NCBI GenBank assembly: GCA_034687125.1
Contig: JAQGBZ010000527.1
Location: forward strand, 1-35,295
Direction of reading: 5' to 3'
Origin: Neelides folsomi
Taxonomy: Eukaryota; Arthropoda; Collembola; Neelipleona; Neelidae
DNA: 35,295 bases
A model generated the notes under the pieces. It saw nothing but the letters and a program-made list of their open reading frames with translations, was not told the origin of the DNA and searched no databases. The first letter of the stretch is position 1. Each line of letters begins with the position of its first letter. Of this stretch, positions 1 to 10,353 are shown in pieces. The translations under genes and the position numbers were made by a program.

Positions 1-630
1 TTAGCATAGTTGAATTAGTATTAAAACACTTACCTTATATTTAAAATCGAATATCCCCACATTCTTCAATTATTCCTATATTCATATAAAAAAGATGTTC
101 ATCGTAATATATTTAAATTTATATTTAAATTACTATATAAAGTACCTACTTACAAATTATTATATTACAAATACATCATATCATCTCATATGTACTATAT
201 ATTATATTCAAAGATTTGCTATTTATTATTATTATTTTATAAATGATCAAATCTTGAAGTGTTTTGTTACAAATTGCTGTCTATCTAAATGTAGGATATT
301 CTGGATATTTATGTATAATCATCCTATTTGTATGGTACTTAACAATTTATTTAGTAGAGCATTGTGACGATATTTACTCTAAAGTTAATTTTAATAATTG
401 ATAATTATGGAGTGTGTATCATATATGTATTATACAAAGGTTAAGTTAAGATATCAACCATTCTTAATATAAAATTTCTTATCTTTATCTTTAACAAGCA
501 TAAATGAACTTTCGAGTTTTTAACCTCTGCTCATTTTATTCTTTATTTTGAACTCTTATTTTGTTATACACAATTAAATATTTTATGTTGAATTATATTA
601 ATTCATAAAAAGTACATATACCTACTTAAT
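1..630. other. A+T-rich intergenic DNA, no gene seen
   Basis: This stretch is low-complexity A+T-rich sequence. It holds one open frame of 90 codons on the plus strand (95-367) made almost only of Tyr, Ile, Leu and Asn codons, as expected by chance at this base composition. It lies directly upstream of the cathepsin gene, so it probably includes that gene's promoter, but I could not pick a convincing TATA box or initiator. Confidence 0.6.
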
Positions 631-2559
631 ATGTCAAATATTAAAGTTTGGATTATTTTTTCCTGGTTTCAAATGTTTCATTCAACTCTCTTACATATTC
701 CCAAATGGGAAGATTATTTAGTAATAATTCTAGAAATTTTAAAATTATTTATTTGTAAAAATATTTAAAATTTTTCTATTAAAAGTATTGATTTATAACT
801 TTTGTAAAATTATTCTCAGATCACTTATGGCAAAACATACAATTCAAGTGAACTTTTGAATAGGGAAAAAATCTACAATGAAGCTGTCTCAAACATAACA
901 AAGTTTAACTCCGAAAGCCATTTTTACAAACAAGGTTTATTATCAATGGGAAGATTTTAAAATGTCTTCCTTGTATTGAGTTACAATTAAACACAAATAT
1001 AATGATTTGATATAAATATTTACTTGTAATCAATTTTGAAAATTTAGGCGTTAATTGGTTTTCGGATTATACAACAACGGAGTTCAAAAGTTTTCTTGGG
1101 CTTTCTCGTAATAATAGAATTACTGGAAAATATCGGAATAAATATGCTTTGATAAATCAAACACTTCCAAATTCACTTGATTGGCGAGACACAAAGGGAG
1201 CTGTCACTCACGTGAAGAATCAAATGAAATGTGGTTCTTGTGCTGCATTTGCTGCTGTAAATTTTTATTAATAAAAATATAAATACACAACTTTAATAGT
1301 TTTCTCAAAACTTTTATAATTATCCAAAAGGTAGGAGCACTCGAAGGGCAAAATTTCCTTCGAAATAATGTTCCTAATCTATCGTTGAGCGAGCAATATA
1401 TTCTGGATTGTTCCAAAGGTCTAACAACAAGTCTAATCTTATAAAGAAAATTTTAAAATTATTTATTACTAAAATAATTAAATACCTAAATCTAGAATGT
1501 ATGTAAATAAATTTTTCAACGATGGTTTTCTTTAATTTTAAAAATGAATCAATAATTATTTTGATTTTTAAAAACTGCAACAAAATTTTTATAATTTAAG
1601 AAACTGACACTTGTCATGGAGGAGGTTTACCTTGGCTAATATTTGACTGGTGTTCTGAAAATCACAGCCTTGACAAGGAAGAATGTCGCCCTTATTTAGG
1701 ACACGGTTATTATTATTATTATTAATTCAAATTTAAATTTCTTTAGATTATTTATTAACGTTTAAATACATATATCTGTAGAAGGATTATGCCCTGGTCA
1801 TAAAGATTGTAGTTCTGGCATCAAAGTGAGCGGATATAAAGAAGTACCCCATAATGATGAAAATGGATTGCTTAACGCTGTTGCTTTTCTAGGACCAGTA
1901 TATTAAAACACTATTTATTTTTAATTTACACAATCTTTTAAAAATCTTAAAACATTTTTAAAATTTAAGATAATAAATTAACATCTTTTTAAGGTTGCTG
2001 TTGGAGTTGATGGAACTCCACTTCAAAAATATTCAAGTGGAATTTTAGATGATCCAACTTGCACAGAAAAAGGTAAATACATAGATGCATCTATAGGTAG
2101 ATATATGCTATATTTCTAATTAATGTTTTGAGTTATAATTAAATACAAAGCATTAATTATTAATAATAATAGTTCTAAAAATAATCAAATAAAACGTTGT
2201 TTTTTAGGTATGAATCATGCTGTGTTGGTCATCGGGTAATAAATTTAAAACTAAAAATAATAAATTAAACAACACATGCACCTATGTACGTAAAACTATA
2301 ATATAAATGCATTATTTAAGATATGGAACTGAAAATGGAAAAGATTATTGGTTGTGTAAGAATTCATGGAGCACAAAATGGGGAATGGCTGGATTTTTTA
2401 AAATGGTAAGGCATAAATTTAATATTATTTTAATAATAAAATTGTTTTTATTCATTAATTGAAATTAAAATTCTAATTAATTAAAATAAATCTTAGGCAA
2501 GAAATGCAAACAATATGTGTGGTGTGGCATCAAATGCCACAATTCCGATATTGGCATAA
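631..2559 (+). CDS. Cathepsin L-like papain-family cysteine protease (10 exons)
   Basis: A secreted or lysosomal endopeptidase of the papain (C1A) family. Exons 631-720, 820-934, 1048-1256, 1331-1418, 1601-1705, 1782-1897, 1994-2072, 2208-2235, 2321-2405 and 2497-2559 join in phase into 325 residues, close to the usual cathepsin L length. The ATG at 631 gives a hydrophobic signal peptide. An I29 propeptide follows with most of the ERFNIN pattern (Glu, Arg, Tyr for Phe, Ile, Asn). The mature enzyme begins near LPNSLDWRD. The triad is complete: Cys133 in KCGSCAAF, His271 in MNHAVLV, Asn291 in KNSW; the oxyanion-hole Gln127 is present, and a GCNGG-like CHGGG follows. The oddity is Ala where almost all relatives have Trp right after the catalytic Cys. 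A polyadenylation-like aataaa follows near 2576. All introns are under 200 bp. The family call is firm; exon 1 is the least certain. Confidence 0.93.
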
Positions 2560-2768
2560 AAAGATTTCTTGGGAAATAAACACATCTCGTAATATAATTT
2601 TATAATTTTAAACAATAATTTTAAAATTTTTATCAATAACATGACTTGTAATATACTAAATTTTTTTTAAATAACGAAACATTTTTTGTAATTGAAATAT
2701 TATCATAAATAAATACAAGTTACTAAATTAATTATATAATTTTATATGAATTTTATCCATTAAAATAT

Positions 2769-3545
2769 TTAAATATTTTCTTCAAAGTTGAGTTTAATTA
2801 ATTTTGATAAAAAATTCCAAAATTTAAGAACAGGGAGATTCAACCTTTCAGCAATGGGATAAGGACATTTATTTGAAAATTCACTTGCACATTTTTCTTC
2901 TCCATACGCAAATCCAGTATCAATGGCATTTAAATATATTTCATATAAACTTTTTGACATTTTGCTTTCTCTCATATATTTTGTTAAAACTGACATTTTA
3001 TTTTCCCTCAGTCGATTCAAAATGAGATTAGAAATTGGATAATAGAAATCTTCATTGGCGGAAAATTCGCAAATTGCTCTCATTTGACATGAATGCTCAG
3101 AAATCTAAAAAATGTAAACTTTCTGATTATCTGTAATACTTTCTGACTATTCTGATTTTGAAATTTAAACTTTTGAAATTTTGAAAGTAATAAATAGTAC
3201 TTGTAATAATTGGAAATATTTTGAAACGCTGTCCAAATTTTCTTGAACAATGGGGTCATCTTCGAATGTCGGCTCTTCATTAATGGGATTTAAATCATTA
3301 AGACTTCGTTGGAGTCTTCGTTGATTAAACAAATTTGGCATTGAAGGGAGAACGAGTGTCAAAGGAATTGATAAAAGGACAATTAAATGTGTTTGAGCGT
3401 TGACGTTAAATTGGAGAAATCTTTTTTGCCTTGATTGTCGCGTTTCATTCGAATGCAAACCTCTAGATATATTTAATTCTTCGCTTATGACTAAAGAATT
3501 ACTTGTTATAAGAATTGACAAAAGAATCGACAATTTAATTTTCAT
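2769..3545 (-). CDS. DM4/DM12-family secreted protein, copy A
   Basis: Two exons, 3545-3201 and 3104-2769, join in phase 0 into 226 residues. The start at 3545 gives a signal peptide (hydrophobic residues about 4-20). A dibasic RQKRFLQF site follows near residue 40; such a KRF(L/I) motif, looking like a processing site, is usual in this family. A second hydrophobic segment lies at about residues 50-70. Exon 2 carries the conserved cysteine block: SCQMRAICEF, then FAYGEEKC and a further Cys before the C-terminal helix. This matches the Pfam DM4/DM12 domain, an arthropod family whose biochemical role is not known to me. The neighbour at 4080-5018 is a paralogue in the same orientation with an intron at the same place before the RAICEF block, so the two arose by tandem duplication. 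Confidence 0.85.
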
Positions 3546-4079
3546 ATTTGGAAATAAGAATTAAACAAAACAAAGTTTTTGTCAGAGTGGAAGTTTAATA
3601 AATGCACGTGTGTGCTTCTGTTAATTTTAACCAAAGTCTGAATTAAATCACTTTAAAATATGCAGTTTTGAACACCATATGCATATTACCCAAACTCAAA
3701 GTAGAACAAATTGCTGTTAAATCTTAATTATATCACCTCGAAATGAGGTAAAGGTAATTCAGTTGGCAAAAATATTATGACTTTTATGGAGCTAAGTGTT
3801 AACAAAACACTTTTCGGTAATATATTTAAATAATGCAAATATCTACTTTTAACGGGTTTTAACAATTCTAACAACATTGTGCAATCATTTTTTATTACAT
3901 TTTCAAATCATATTCCTATAATTTAATAAAGTGGATCAATCGATGTAATTATTTTTAATTTTTATTATTTATTATATTATACATGTTTTTTGTAATATTA
4001 TTTAATGTTAGCAGATAAATTACATTGATATTTTTGTTATACATAATTAAGTTTATGAACATCTTTAAACAGCAATAAA
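3546..4079. other. Spacer between the two DM4/DM12 genes
   Basis: A+T-rich sequence of 534 bp between tandem minus-strand genes. It should contain the promoter of copy A (right after 3545 on the minus strand) and the 3' UTR of copy B (below 4080). I see no open frame or repeat worth naming. Confidence 0.5.
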
Positions 4080-5018
4080 TTAATTTAAATTATCTTCAAT
4101 TTCGAATTTCATGAATGTTGAAAGAAATCTCCAAAATGTGATGACTTCCATGTTAAGTCTTTCATCCAAACTCACTTTACAATTTCCGTATTTTTCTTTG
4201 CATATTTTTTCTCCATAAGACATTCCTTCAGTTGCTGCCAAGTCAAATGCCCCAAATAAACTTGGTTGGTTGTTATTTATTTTAGAATTTTTTCCTTCTT
4301 CATAAATAGAAGGAGGGAGTTTCGCGTTAATTATTTTATTTAAAAATATTTCTGAGATTGGAGAATATTTTTCAGGATTTGCCGAAAATTCACAAATTGC
4401 ACGAATTTGGCAGGATTTTTCTTCAATCTTGTGCAATTTAAAAGAAGTTAATGTTAAATAAATATTATAATTAACACCTACCATTATTAAATGATTTGGA
4501 ATAATAAATTGTAATAACATTAATTATGCTACCTTTAATAAACTGAAATAAGAAGAAATTTTATTAAGGAGCGGCTCAACAATTTTGTGATCTTTATATG
4601 AATTTTCTTCTATTGACCTCGCGTTCCTTCCAAATCCACCCCAATCATTCGAATAAAGTAAATCCTTTCCTATTATGGGCAATGCAGTAGTAATCGGAAT
4701 TCCAAATATACATCTAAAAAGATTTTTATATTAAGAGTTGTTTTTAAAATAATTTTATTCAAATTTTAAATGTAAAAATTACCCCAAATAAAGATAAGAT
4801 CCATGATTAAACCGAATGAATCTTTTATCTCTAGATAATAATTTCGCTTCACTTTTAATGTCATTGTCAAAAAGTTCCAATCTTTCGTTTTTATTCAAAT
4901 TATCAAAATAGTTTAAATTTATGCCGCTGAATGTTTTTATTGATTTAAAGCTGTTAATGCTTGTAAAAAAATTTATAAAAATTAAAATTGGTATTGAATT
5001 CACTTTGATTAAATTCAT
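4080..5018 (-). CDS. DM4/DM12-family secreted protein, copy B
   Basis: Three exons, 5018-4783, 4713-4533 and 4427-4080, join into 254 residues. The ATG at 5018 opens a signal peptide (about residues 8-24). The SRDKRFIRF site sits near residue 65, followed by a Gly/aromatic stretch (HGSYLYLG) typical of the family, then a hydrophobic segment. The last exon begins just before SCQIRAICEF, as in copy A, and also holds GMSYGEKICKEKYGNC. Compared with copy A it has an extra intron interrupting the segment after the KRF site and a longer linker. The first intron has phase 2 and the second phase 0. Function is not established; the signal peptide and cysteine pattern suggest an extracellular disulfide-bonded protein. 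Confidence 0.85.
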
Positions 5019-5480
5019 GGCGTTTGAAGGATTGTGAAGTATTTAGAAATGATCTGTGTAGCACTGGAATTTCATTTGTAAATATTAAAAACTATAAATT
5101 TTAACGGTGAAGCTAGTGAATTTAAATTGCATCATTTAAACTGCAATTAAATATTTAGAATTTACTTAAGGAGGTGATTCTTTCCACAAAACAAGAAGCA
5201 AGTTCTTTAAATAACAATAAGTAAAAATACTGGCTATTATTATTATCCTAGATATATAAATTATATAATACACATTTAATTGATTTATAAGATATTTATT
5301 AATAAATATATGTTAAGAGTAAGTTCAACTCAGGACACGTCTTAAATTGGGTCTCCCGCCATGTATTTAAACAACTAGCGCGACCATCCCGCATATAGGG
5401 GGTCGAAAAAATCGTAACTATTTGGAAAGTAAATATAACTTACGATATATTTACTTTTCCATTATTATAATTTTATGAAA
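5019..5480. other. Spacer with one G+C-richer block
   Basis: Mostly A+T-rich, except for a block at about 5340-5405 that is clearly richer in G+C and holds the word ACTAGCG (5374-5380). The block lies about 330-380 bp upstream of the start codon of DM4/DM12 copy B and directly downstream of the ionotropic receptor's stop. It is either promoter DNA of copy B or, less likely, an extra receptor exon: an open minus-strand frame runs from 5417 to 5299. Confidence 0.4.
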
Positions 5481-7556
5481 TTACTTACTATATTCAATGA
5501 AAGCAATTAGGCATGCTATAAATAATGCTGAGTAAAATAATATAAAAATAGTACTTAAGGTTTGAAAGGGTAAACCTTTTAATTCAATGATTGGATCAGA
5601 AATTTTAAGATTTCTAAACGGTATTTTACTTTTTATTTTGTAATCTTTATCAACAGATCTAGCTTGATTCGCCAATAAATTATTTTTCCAAAATTCCAAA
5701 ATTCCAAATTCTCTCATTGAATAAATACTTCTTAAAAGAATATCTGAGATTGAATTTCTGAAAAACATCCAAAGTTGTGTATAACGAAATTTCATATCCA
5801 TCTCTTTATTTTTAATTACAAAAGTATCTGGAAATGTTTTAAAAATGCGTTCAAATAATCTAATGGTGTATTCCATTCCGATGAAAATAAAATTTTGTGG
5901 AATTACTAAATTAAAAAATACATTTTTTTTAATTCTATATCCTATCGCTAAATCACTTATATCTCTCAAATCCCCATTGGGCGTTAAAAAAATGGTTTTG
6001 TTATGCAAATCCAATATTTCAGCTGAACGAAACGGTAAAAGACTAATTGTTTCTTTAAATAACGAATTAATCACTTTTGTAGTTTCGTTGCCATACCCTA
6101 TATCAATAGGATCAGTGGTCAAAATTAAATAATTATAGTTTACTATTTGTTCAAATGAATTCGGAACCGCTGGAGGAATTTCAGTTGATAAATCAGAAAA
6201 AAGACCACCTTTGTAAACATTGCTAATCAGCATAACTAAAATCAGCCACAATCCCACGCAAACGACAAAAATAAATTGTTTCTTTATAATTATTTCAAAT
6301 GTTAAACTTCTACCTTGTTCTAAAAAAGATAAAACAATTAATGAATACAAATTACCAACTTCAAATATAACAATTTTCCAATTTTTCCCTTGCAAATAAA
6401 TGAATATGATAGTAAGAGTAGCACAAATCATGAAAGGGGAAATAATTGTCAAAACCCATAATTTTTGTTCAAATGGCTCTAATAGCGTTAACCAATTATA
6501 TTTAACATAATTTTTGTTTATAATCACAATAAAATTAAAAAATTCTGTATTTATACCAACCGGACAAAAAGATAATTTTAATCTATTTTCACTAGAATAA
6601 ATTTTGAAATTTTGCGTATCATAAACATGGAAAGGAAATATTCCCCCAATAAAATCTTTATTACCATTTTTTTTGTTATAAAATGACAGATTATATCTCT
6701 TTATTATTTCAACCGTCCCACACCATTTATATTCATAAGCAACGAATATATTACAAGAAAAGTGAGATCGAATAACTTCAGAATCTATAGAGGCTTGTTT
6801 ATAATTTTGATTTACCCTTTTAACAAACAATTTTAATTTACGAGAATTCGTTTTATATAATAACGGCAAAGACGATTGAGGATATTCGGCATAGAATATA
6901 GAAACTTTTTCTGAACAAGTTTGACAGAAAACATTTACAATTGAAGGTAGTCCATTCGCTTCACAAATGAGGATAATTGAATTTGAATGTATTAAATTAT
7001 TCCGATAATAGTATAATAAAAAATATCTCGGTGGGCTTTCTAATTTTTTGAAACTCAAAATTGTATAAGTGGGATTTATATTTAAATACAACAATGAGAA
7101 TCTTATTTTATACATTCTATCAGATAGGTATATAATTTTTTCATCAATTTGGTTTGAAAATGGATAAATGAAGAAAATCGATTGACAAGGAATAAATTTT
7201 AATTGATAAAATGTTCGTGGACCAAATAATTCAGGTAAAGATTTTATAGTCAAATTTTCATTGAAAATATCGTATAATTTATAAAATAAATTATTTTCGA
7301 TAGTTTGAATGACAATAATACTTCCATAATCATTGAAATATAATCCATATAAATTTGATAAAGCTGAACCTTCTTCGCCATTATTCCATTGCCCAACTAA
7401 TATATTAAGACACGAGCGAAAAATGGCGAAATTTTTAGAAACTCTGCTAAAATCATTTTTTTGAATGGATTTATCAACAGTAATTAAACTATTTGATTCT
7501 CTTAATAAATGCCATATATAAAAAAATAGTGCACCAAAATGCAAGAAATAGGCCAT
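5481..7556 (-). CDS. Divergent ionotropic receptor (IR), intronless
   Basis: A 691-residue protein in one exon with the layout of arthropod chemosensory ionotropic receptors, ligand-gated cation channels derived from ionotropic glutamate receptors. Residues 1-24 look like a signal peptide. A long extracellular region follows. The ligand-gated channel core has TM1 at about 366-388 (after a WLTLLEPFEQKLW segment), a pore-loop region at about 400-420, TM2 at about 427-447 leading into SNVYKGGLFSDLS, the S2 lobe, and TM3 at about 664-686. The C-terminal tail is only a few residues. The glutamate-binding Arg, Thr and Asp/Glu set is not evident, as is usual for divergent IRs, so the ligand is unknown. 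The stop codon overlaps a strong donor-like GTAAGT, so the true C-terminus might be spliced. It is expected to be a membrane subunit in a sensory neuron and probably needs a co-receptor. Confidence 0.8.
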   Translation of the reverse strand: MAYFLHFGALFFYIWHLLRESNSLITVDKSIQKNDFSRVSKNFAIFRSCLNILVGQWNNGEEGSALSNLYGLYFNDYGSIIVIQTIENNLFYKLYDIFNENLTIKSLPELFGPRTFYQLKFIPCQSIFFIYPFSNQIDEKIIYLSDRMYKIRFSLLYLNINPTYTILSFKKLESPPRYFLLYYYRNNLIHSNSIILICEANGLPSIVNVFCQTCSEKVSIFYAEYPQSSLPLLYKTNSRKLKLFVKRVNQNYKQASIDSEVIRSHFSCNIFVAYEYKWCGTVEIIKRYNLSFYNKKNGNKDFIGGIFPFHVYDTQNFKIYSSENRLKLSFCPVGINTEFFNFIVIINKNYVKYNWLTLLEPFEQKLWVLTIISPFMICATLTIIFIYLQGKNWKIVIFEVGNLYSLIVLSFLEQGRSLTFEIIIKKQFIFVVCVGLWLILVMLISNVYKGGLFSDLSTEIPPAVPNSFEQIVNYNYLILTTDPIDIGYGNETTKVINSLFKETISLLPFRSAEILDLHNKTIFLTPNGDLRDISDLAIGYRIKKNVFFNLVIPQNFIFIGMEYTIRLFERIFKTFPDTFVIKNKEMDMKFRYTQLWMFFRNSISDILLRSIYSMREFGILEFWKNNLLANQARSVDKDYKIKSKIPFRNLKISDPIIELKGLPFQTLSTIFILFYSALFIACLIAFIEYSK

Positions 7557-8718
7557 GAAATTTTATCCAATGTTGTTTAATTTTATAAAATATCAAAATT
7601 TTAACCTTTACAATAGAAAAAATATTTTAAAATTGACCGAGCGAGTTAAAACTTTCTAGAACCATTTGAAATCAAATTCATAAATACATTGATATGATTA
7701 ATGGTTTATTTATTTATAAAATTTAAGACAAATTGTCATTTAGATTCATTATAATTTATAAGATGTGATGAAGAAGAAACAACATAAAATATTAACGATA
7801 ACATAATAGTTAATAGTAATACCTAAATAACATAGAGATAGCAATGTCAGATGAAAAAATATCTCTACACTCGAGCACTCTACAGCTACAGGTATTATAA
7901 TAATATTCATGAGATAAATAGGAATATTTTGTATTATGGCAGTTAGAAAAATTGTCATCAATCATAAAGTACTTCAATAGACACTTCGATTCTTATGGCT
8001 TAAAATTTGGACGAACTTCTTCTCTTTATAACCTTTTGGATTGGAAAAGTGTGAAAATGTTATATATATATATAATTTGTAATTTAATGACGTTAATAGT
8101 AGATTAATGTTTCAGTACAACATATTTTTTATTAATAATTTATCAAATACAAAATAGAATCATGTACTTACTTAATTACATATGGTATTTAAACAAGTAC
8201 ACAAAGAGTGGATACGTAATGTTACGTGATAGTGATGTTAATTAATTCTACTTAATACCTGCTGCCTGTCCTGTAAGATAGGTACTGGTATGCGCACTAA
8301 TCACTAACATTAAATAATAATACTAACTGTATTAGTAATTGATGTGTCAATTTTAAAATGTTACCATTTCGGACTTTTAATTGTCATTTCATGGATATTT
8401 AAAATCAAGGAAATGATAAAGATTAGCAAAATGTCAATAATAAATCTCATATAATCATAATCATTTATTCATATCATATCAAAAATTTAATTTTGTCTTA
8501 TCATTTTATCGAACAATGAGTTTTATATTGTGCTTCATATTCTAGTTAAGCATATCTCAAAAATAATTCCCAATTTGTCACCTTACATAAACATACAAGA
8601 ATGAATTATAAGATTATATTTTTAATCAATTAAGTAAGATTACATGGATTTATTGTTTAATTATTAGCAAAAATAGTTTTAAAGTTATATAAATTTATAG
8701 ATAGGTCTCCCTGTACCA
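7557..8718. other. A+T-rich intergenic DNA, no supported gene
   Basis: About 1.2 kb between the ionotropic receptor (leftward) and the NPC2-like gene (rightward), so it should hold both promoters. The one open frame (7749-7961, minus, 70 codons) is hydrophobic and Ile/Leu/Tyr-rich, resembles nothing I know, and is of a size expected by chance here. A short (TA)n run lies at about 8060-8070. Confidence 0.5.
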
Positions 8719-8725
8719 TATAAAA
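8719..8725 (+). promoter_or_regulatory. TATA box of the NPC2-like gene
   Basis: TATAAAA lies 50 bp upstream of the start codon at 8775. A transcription start about 30 bp downstream would give a 5' UTR of roughly 25-30 bases, common in small secreted-protein genes of arthropods. Confidence 0.5.
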
Positions 8726-8774
8726 AGAAAATGTTAAATGGTTTGTTACCTTAATTTGAAATTAAAGAGCCAGA

Positions 8775-9492
8775 ATGCTCAGATACGCAGTTTTAGCTCT
8801 TTTGGTGGCTTTTGCTTCGGCAAAGTCAATCGTTCCCAAGAATGTGGAAGGAATTGAAAGGTGTCGTAAGTGATACATATATAATATATAATACACTTCA
8901 ATTTCCCCATATACATAACTTCATATTAAAATCTAAATTAATTATTTAATTTCAGCATCAGCAGGAGTAGTTCATGCCGTCCGAGTTCCGGGATGTACAA
9001 TTGTCCCATGTGAAGTGTTTGCTGGAATCTCTGTCACACTGGAAGCTGATTTCACCCCATGTAATTTGAAGTGAATTCAAAATAGTATTTGTATTTTAAT
9101 TACTAAAATTCTCAATAACTAAAAAATTATTCCGATTTCTTTCAATAGCTGAGTCAGGCCCCCGTATGCGTCTTTTCGTGACGACGGTTTTCCTCGGAAT
9201 TACAATTACTCTCACCGATGAATTGATTGAAGGACAAGTTGAAGGAGGAGCTCCCTACACAGTCAGATATCTCATCGAAGACATCCCAGAACTTTACGTT
9301 GGAGTAAGTTCCAATTCAAATTCTTACAAAAATTACATTATTTTTTTCATTATTAATGAATTATTAATTTTAACTTTAATTTCCAATTTACAGTTCCAAC
9401 TTCCATTGACCATTGAACTTTTCTCAAATTCTGGAACCAAGGAATGTTGTGCCAAGGCTCCAGTCAAAGTTTCAAGACCGCCATTTTTCTAA
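8775..9492 (+). CDS. Npc2: NPC2 / ML-domain lipid-binding protein (4 exons)
   Basis: Exons 8775-8865, 8956-9060, 9149-9303 and 9394-9492 join into 149 residues, the usual size for secreted NPC2-like proteins. They bind sterols or other small lipids in a beta-sandwich pocket; in arthropods expanded copies also act in immunity or chemical communication. Residues 1-16 are a signal peptide ending ASA. Seen in the sequence: Cys30 before the domain, the close pair VPGCTIVPC (Cys44 and Cys49), an Asp-Phe-Thr-Pro after the second strand, and a final strand with LPLTIELFSNSG and KECCAKAPVKV. The middle Cys pair of vertebrate NPC2 appears to be missing, and the C-terminal half has two adjacent Cys (135, 136). 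A polyadenylation signal aataaa lies at 9569-9574. Which lipid it binds cannot be told. Confidence 0.88.
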
Positions 9493-10353
9493 ATATTATT
9501 TATTAAAACAAACGATCAAACAAAAATCTAATTTTATTCTATTCCCATTTCATAAAAAATTATAGTTCAATAAACAAAACATCAATTCATTTATAACTTA
9601 ACATCATTATTTAATTAATGTCGTTCTATGTATGTGAATACGGTTGATAAAAGAATTCACAAAAAATTTAATTAGGGCATTATCAAGCAATCTTCAGAGT
9701 TATCCTTATTGTTTTTTTAGAACTATTACATAGCTTTCATCCAATAAGTTTTAATGACCATAGATGTCGCGAACAATTTTCCTTAATGCCCCAAAATAAA
9801 TCTTTTATCTGTTTAAAATAAAATTTTCATTGATTAATTAATAAGTATAATTAGTATCGTCTCTAGACTTAATTTATCTTAATCACAAAATAAGATAAAT
9901 AATATTATCAAAAATAAAATGTTATGTTATTCTTTATAATTACGTATTTAATAGGAAGGATTGCGATTAAAGTAGGTTTAAACATAATAGAGAATGGCTT
10001 TTGAGGGATAGGTGATGGTTGGAGATTGTGAATGAAGCCATGTGAAACGCGTCTTAAAGAACATCAACTTGGCTCGTTTGTTCTCAGTTCATCTTGGCCT
10101 TTCGCACTCTCTTCATCTCTCCCCTTTTCTAACTCTCATCGTTCAATTTGACTTACAATCTCATTCATTTAAAAAAGATTCAATATAAATCAAAACTTAC
10201 ATTTACATTTACAGTATTTACAAACTCCATTTCAAATATAACATTATTCACACTTGAATAATAAAAAATTTATTTAATTAAGTAAAATATTTGTATTTGT
10301 GGGATTGGATACTTCTTCAAGCAATATTAATAGCGATTTTCAACATTTAAAAA
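9493..10353. other. Intergenic DNA with probable P4H promoter
   Basis: The first part is the NPC2-like 3' UTR and spacer. From about 10050 to 10150 the composition becomes richer in C and T, and an arthropod-type initiator word TCAGTT occurs at 10084-10089, about 270 bp upstream of the prolyl hydroxylase start codon. I take this as the likely transcription start of that gene, without direct proof. No open frame of interest. Confidence 0.4.

Noticed and set aside
95..367. 90-codon open frame on the plus strand
   Set aside because: Its composition is the Tyr/Ile/Asn-rich kind expected by chance in A+T-rich DNA, with no signal peptide or motif.
5845..6132. Plus-strand frame opposite the ionotropic receptor
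   Set aside because: It lies fully antisense to a convincing receptor coding region and has no recognisable content.
7749..7961. 70-codon hydrophobic minus-strand frame
   Set aside because: It is short and isolated, with no family resemblance; A+T-rich DNA often gives such hydrophobic frames.
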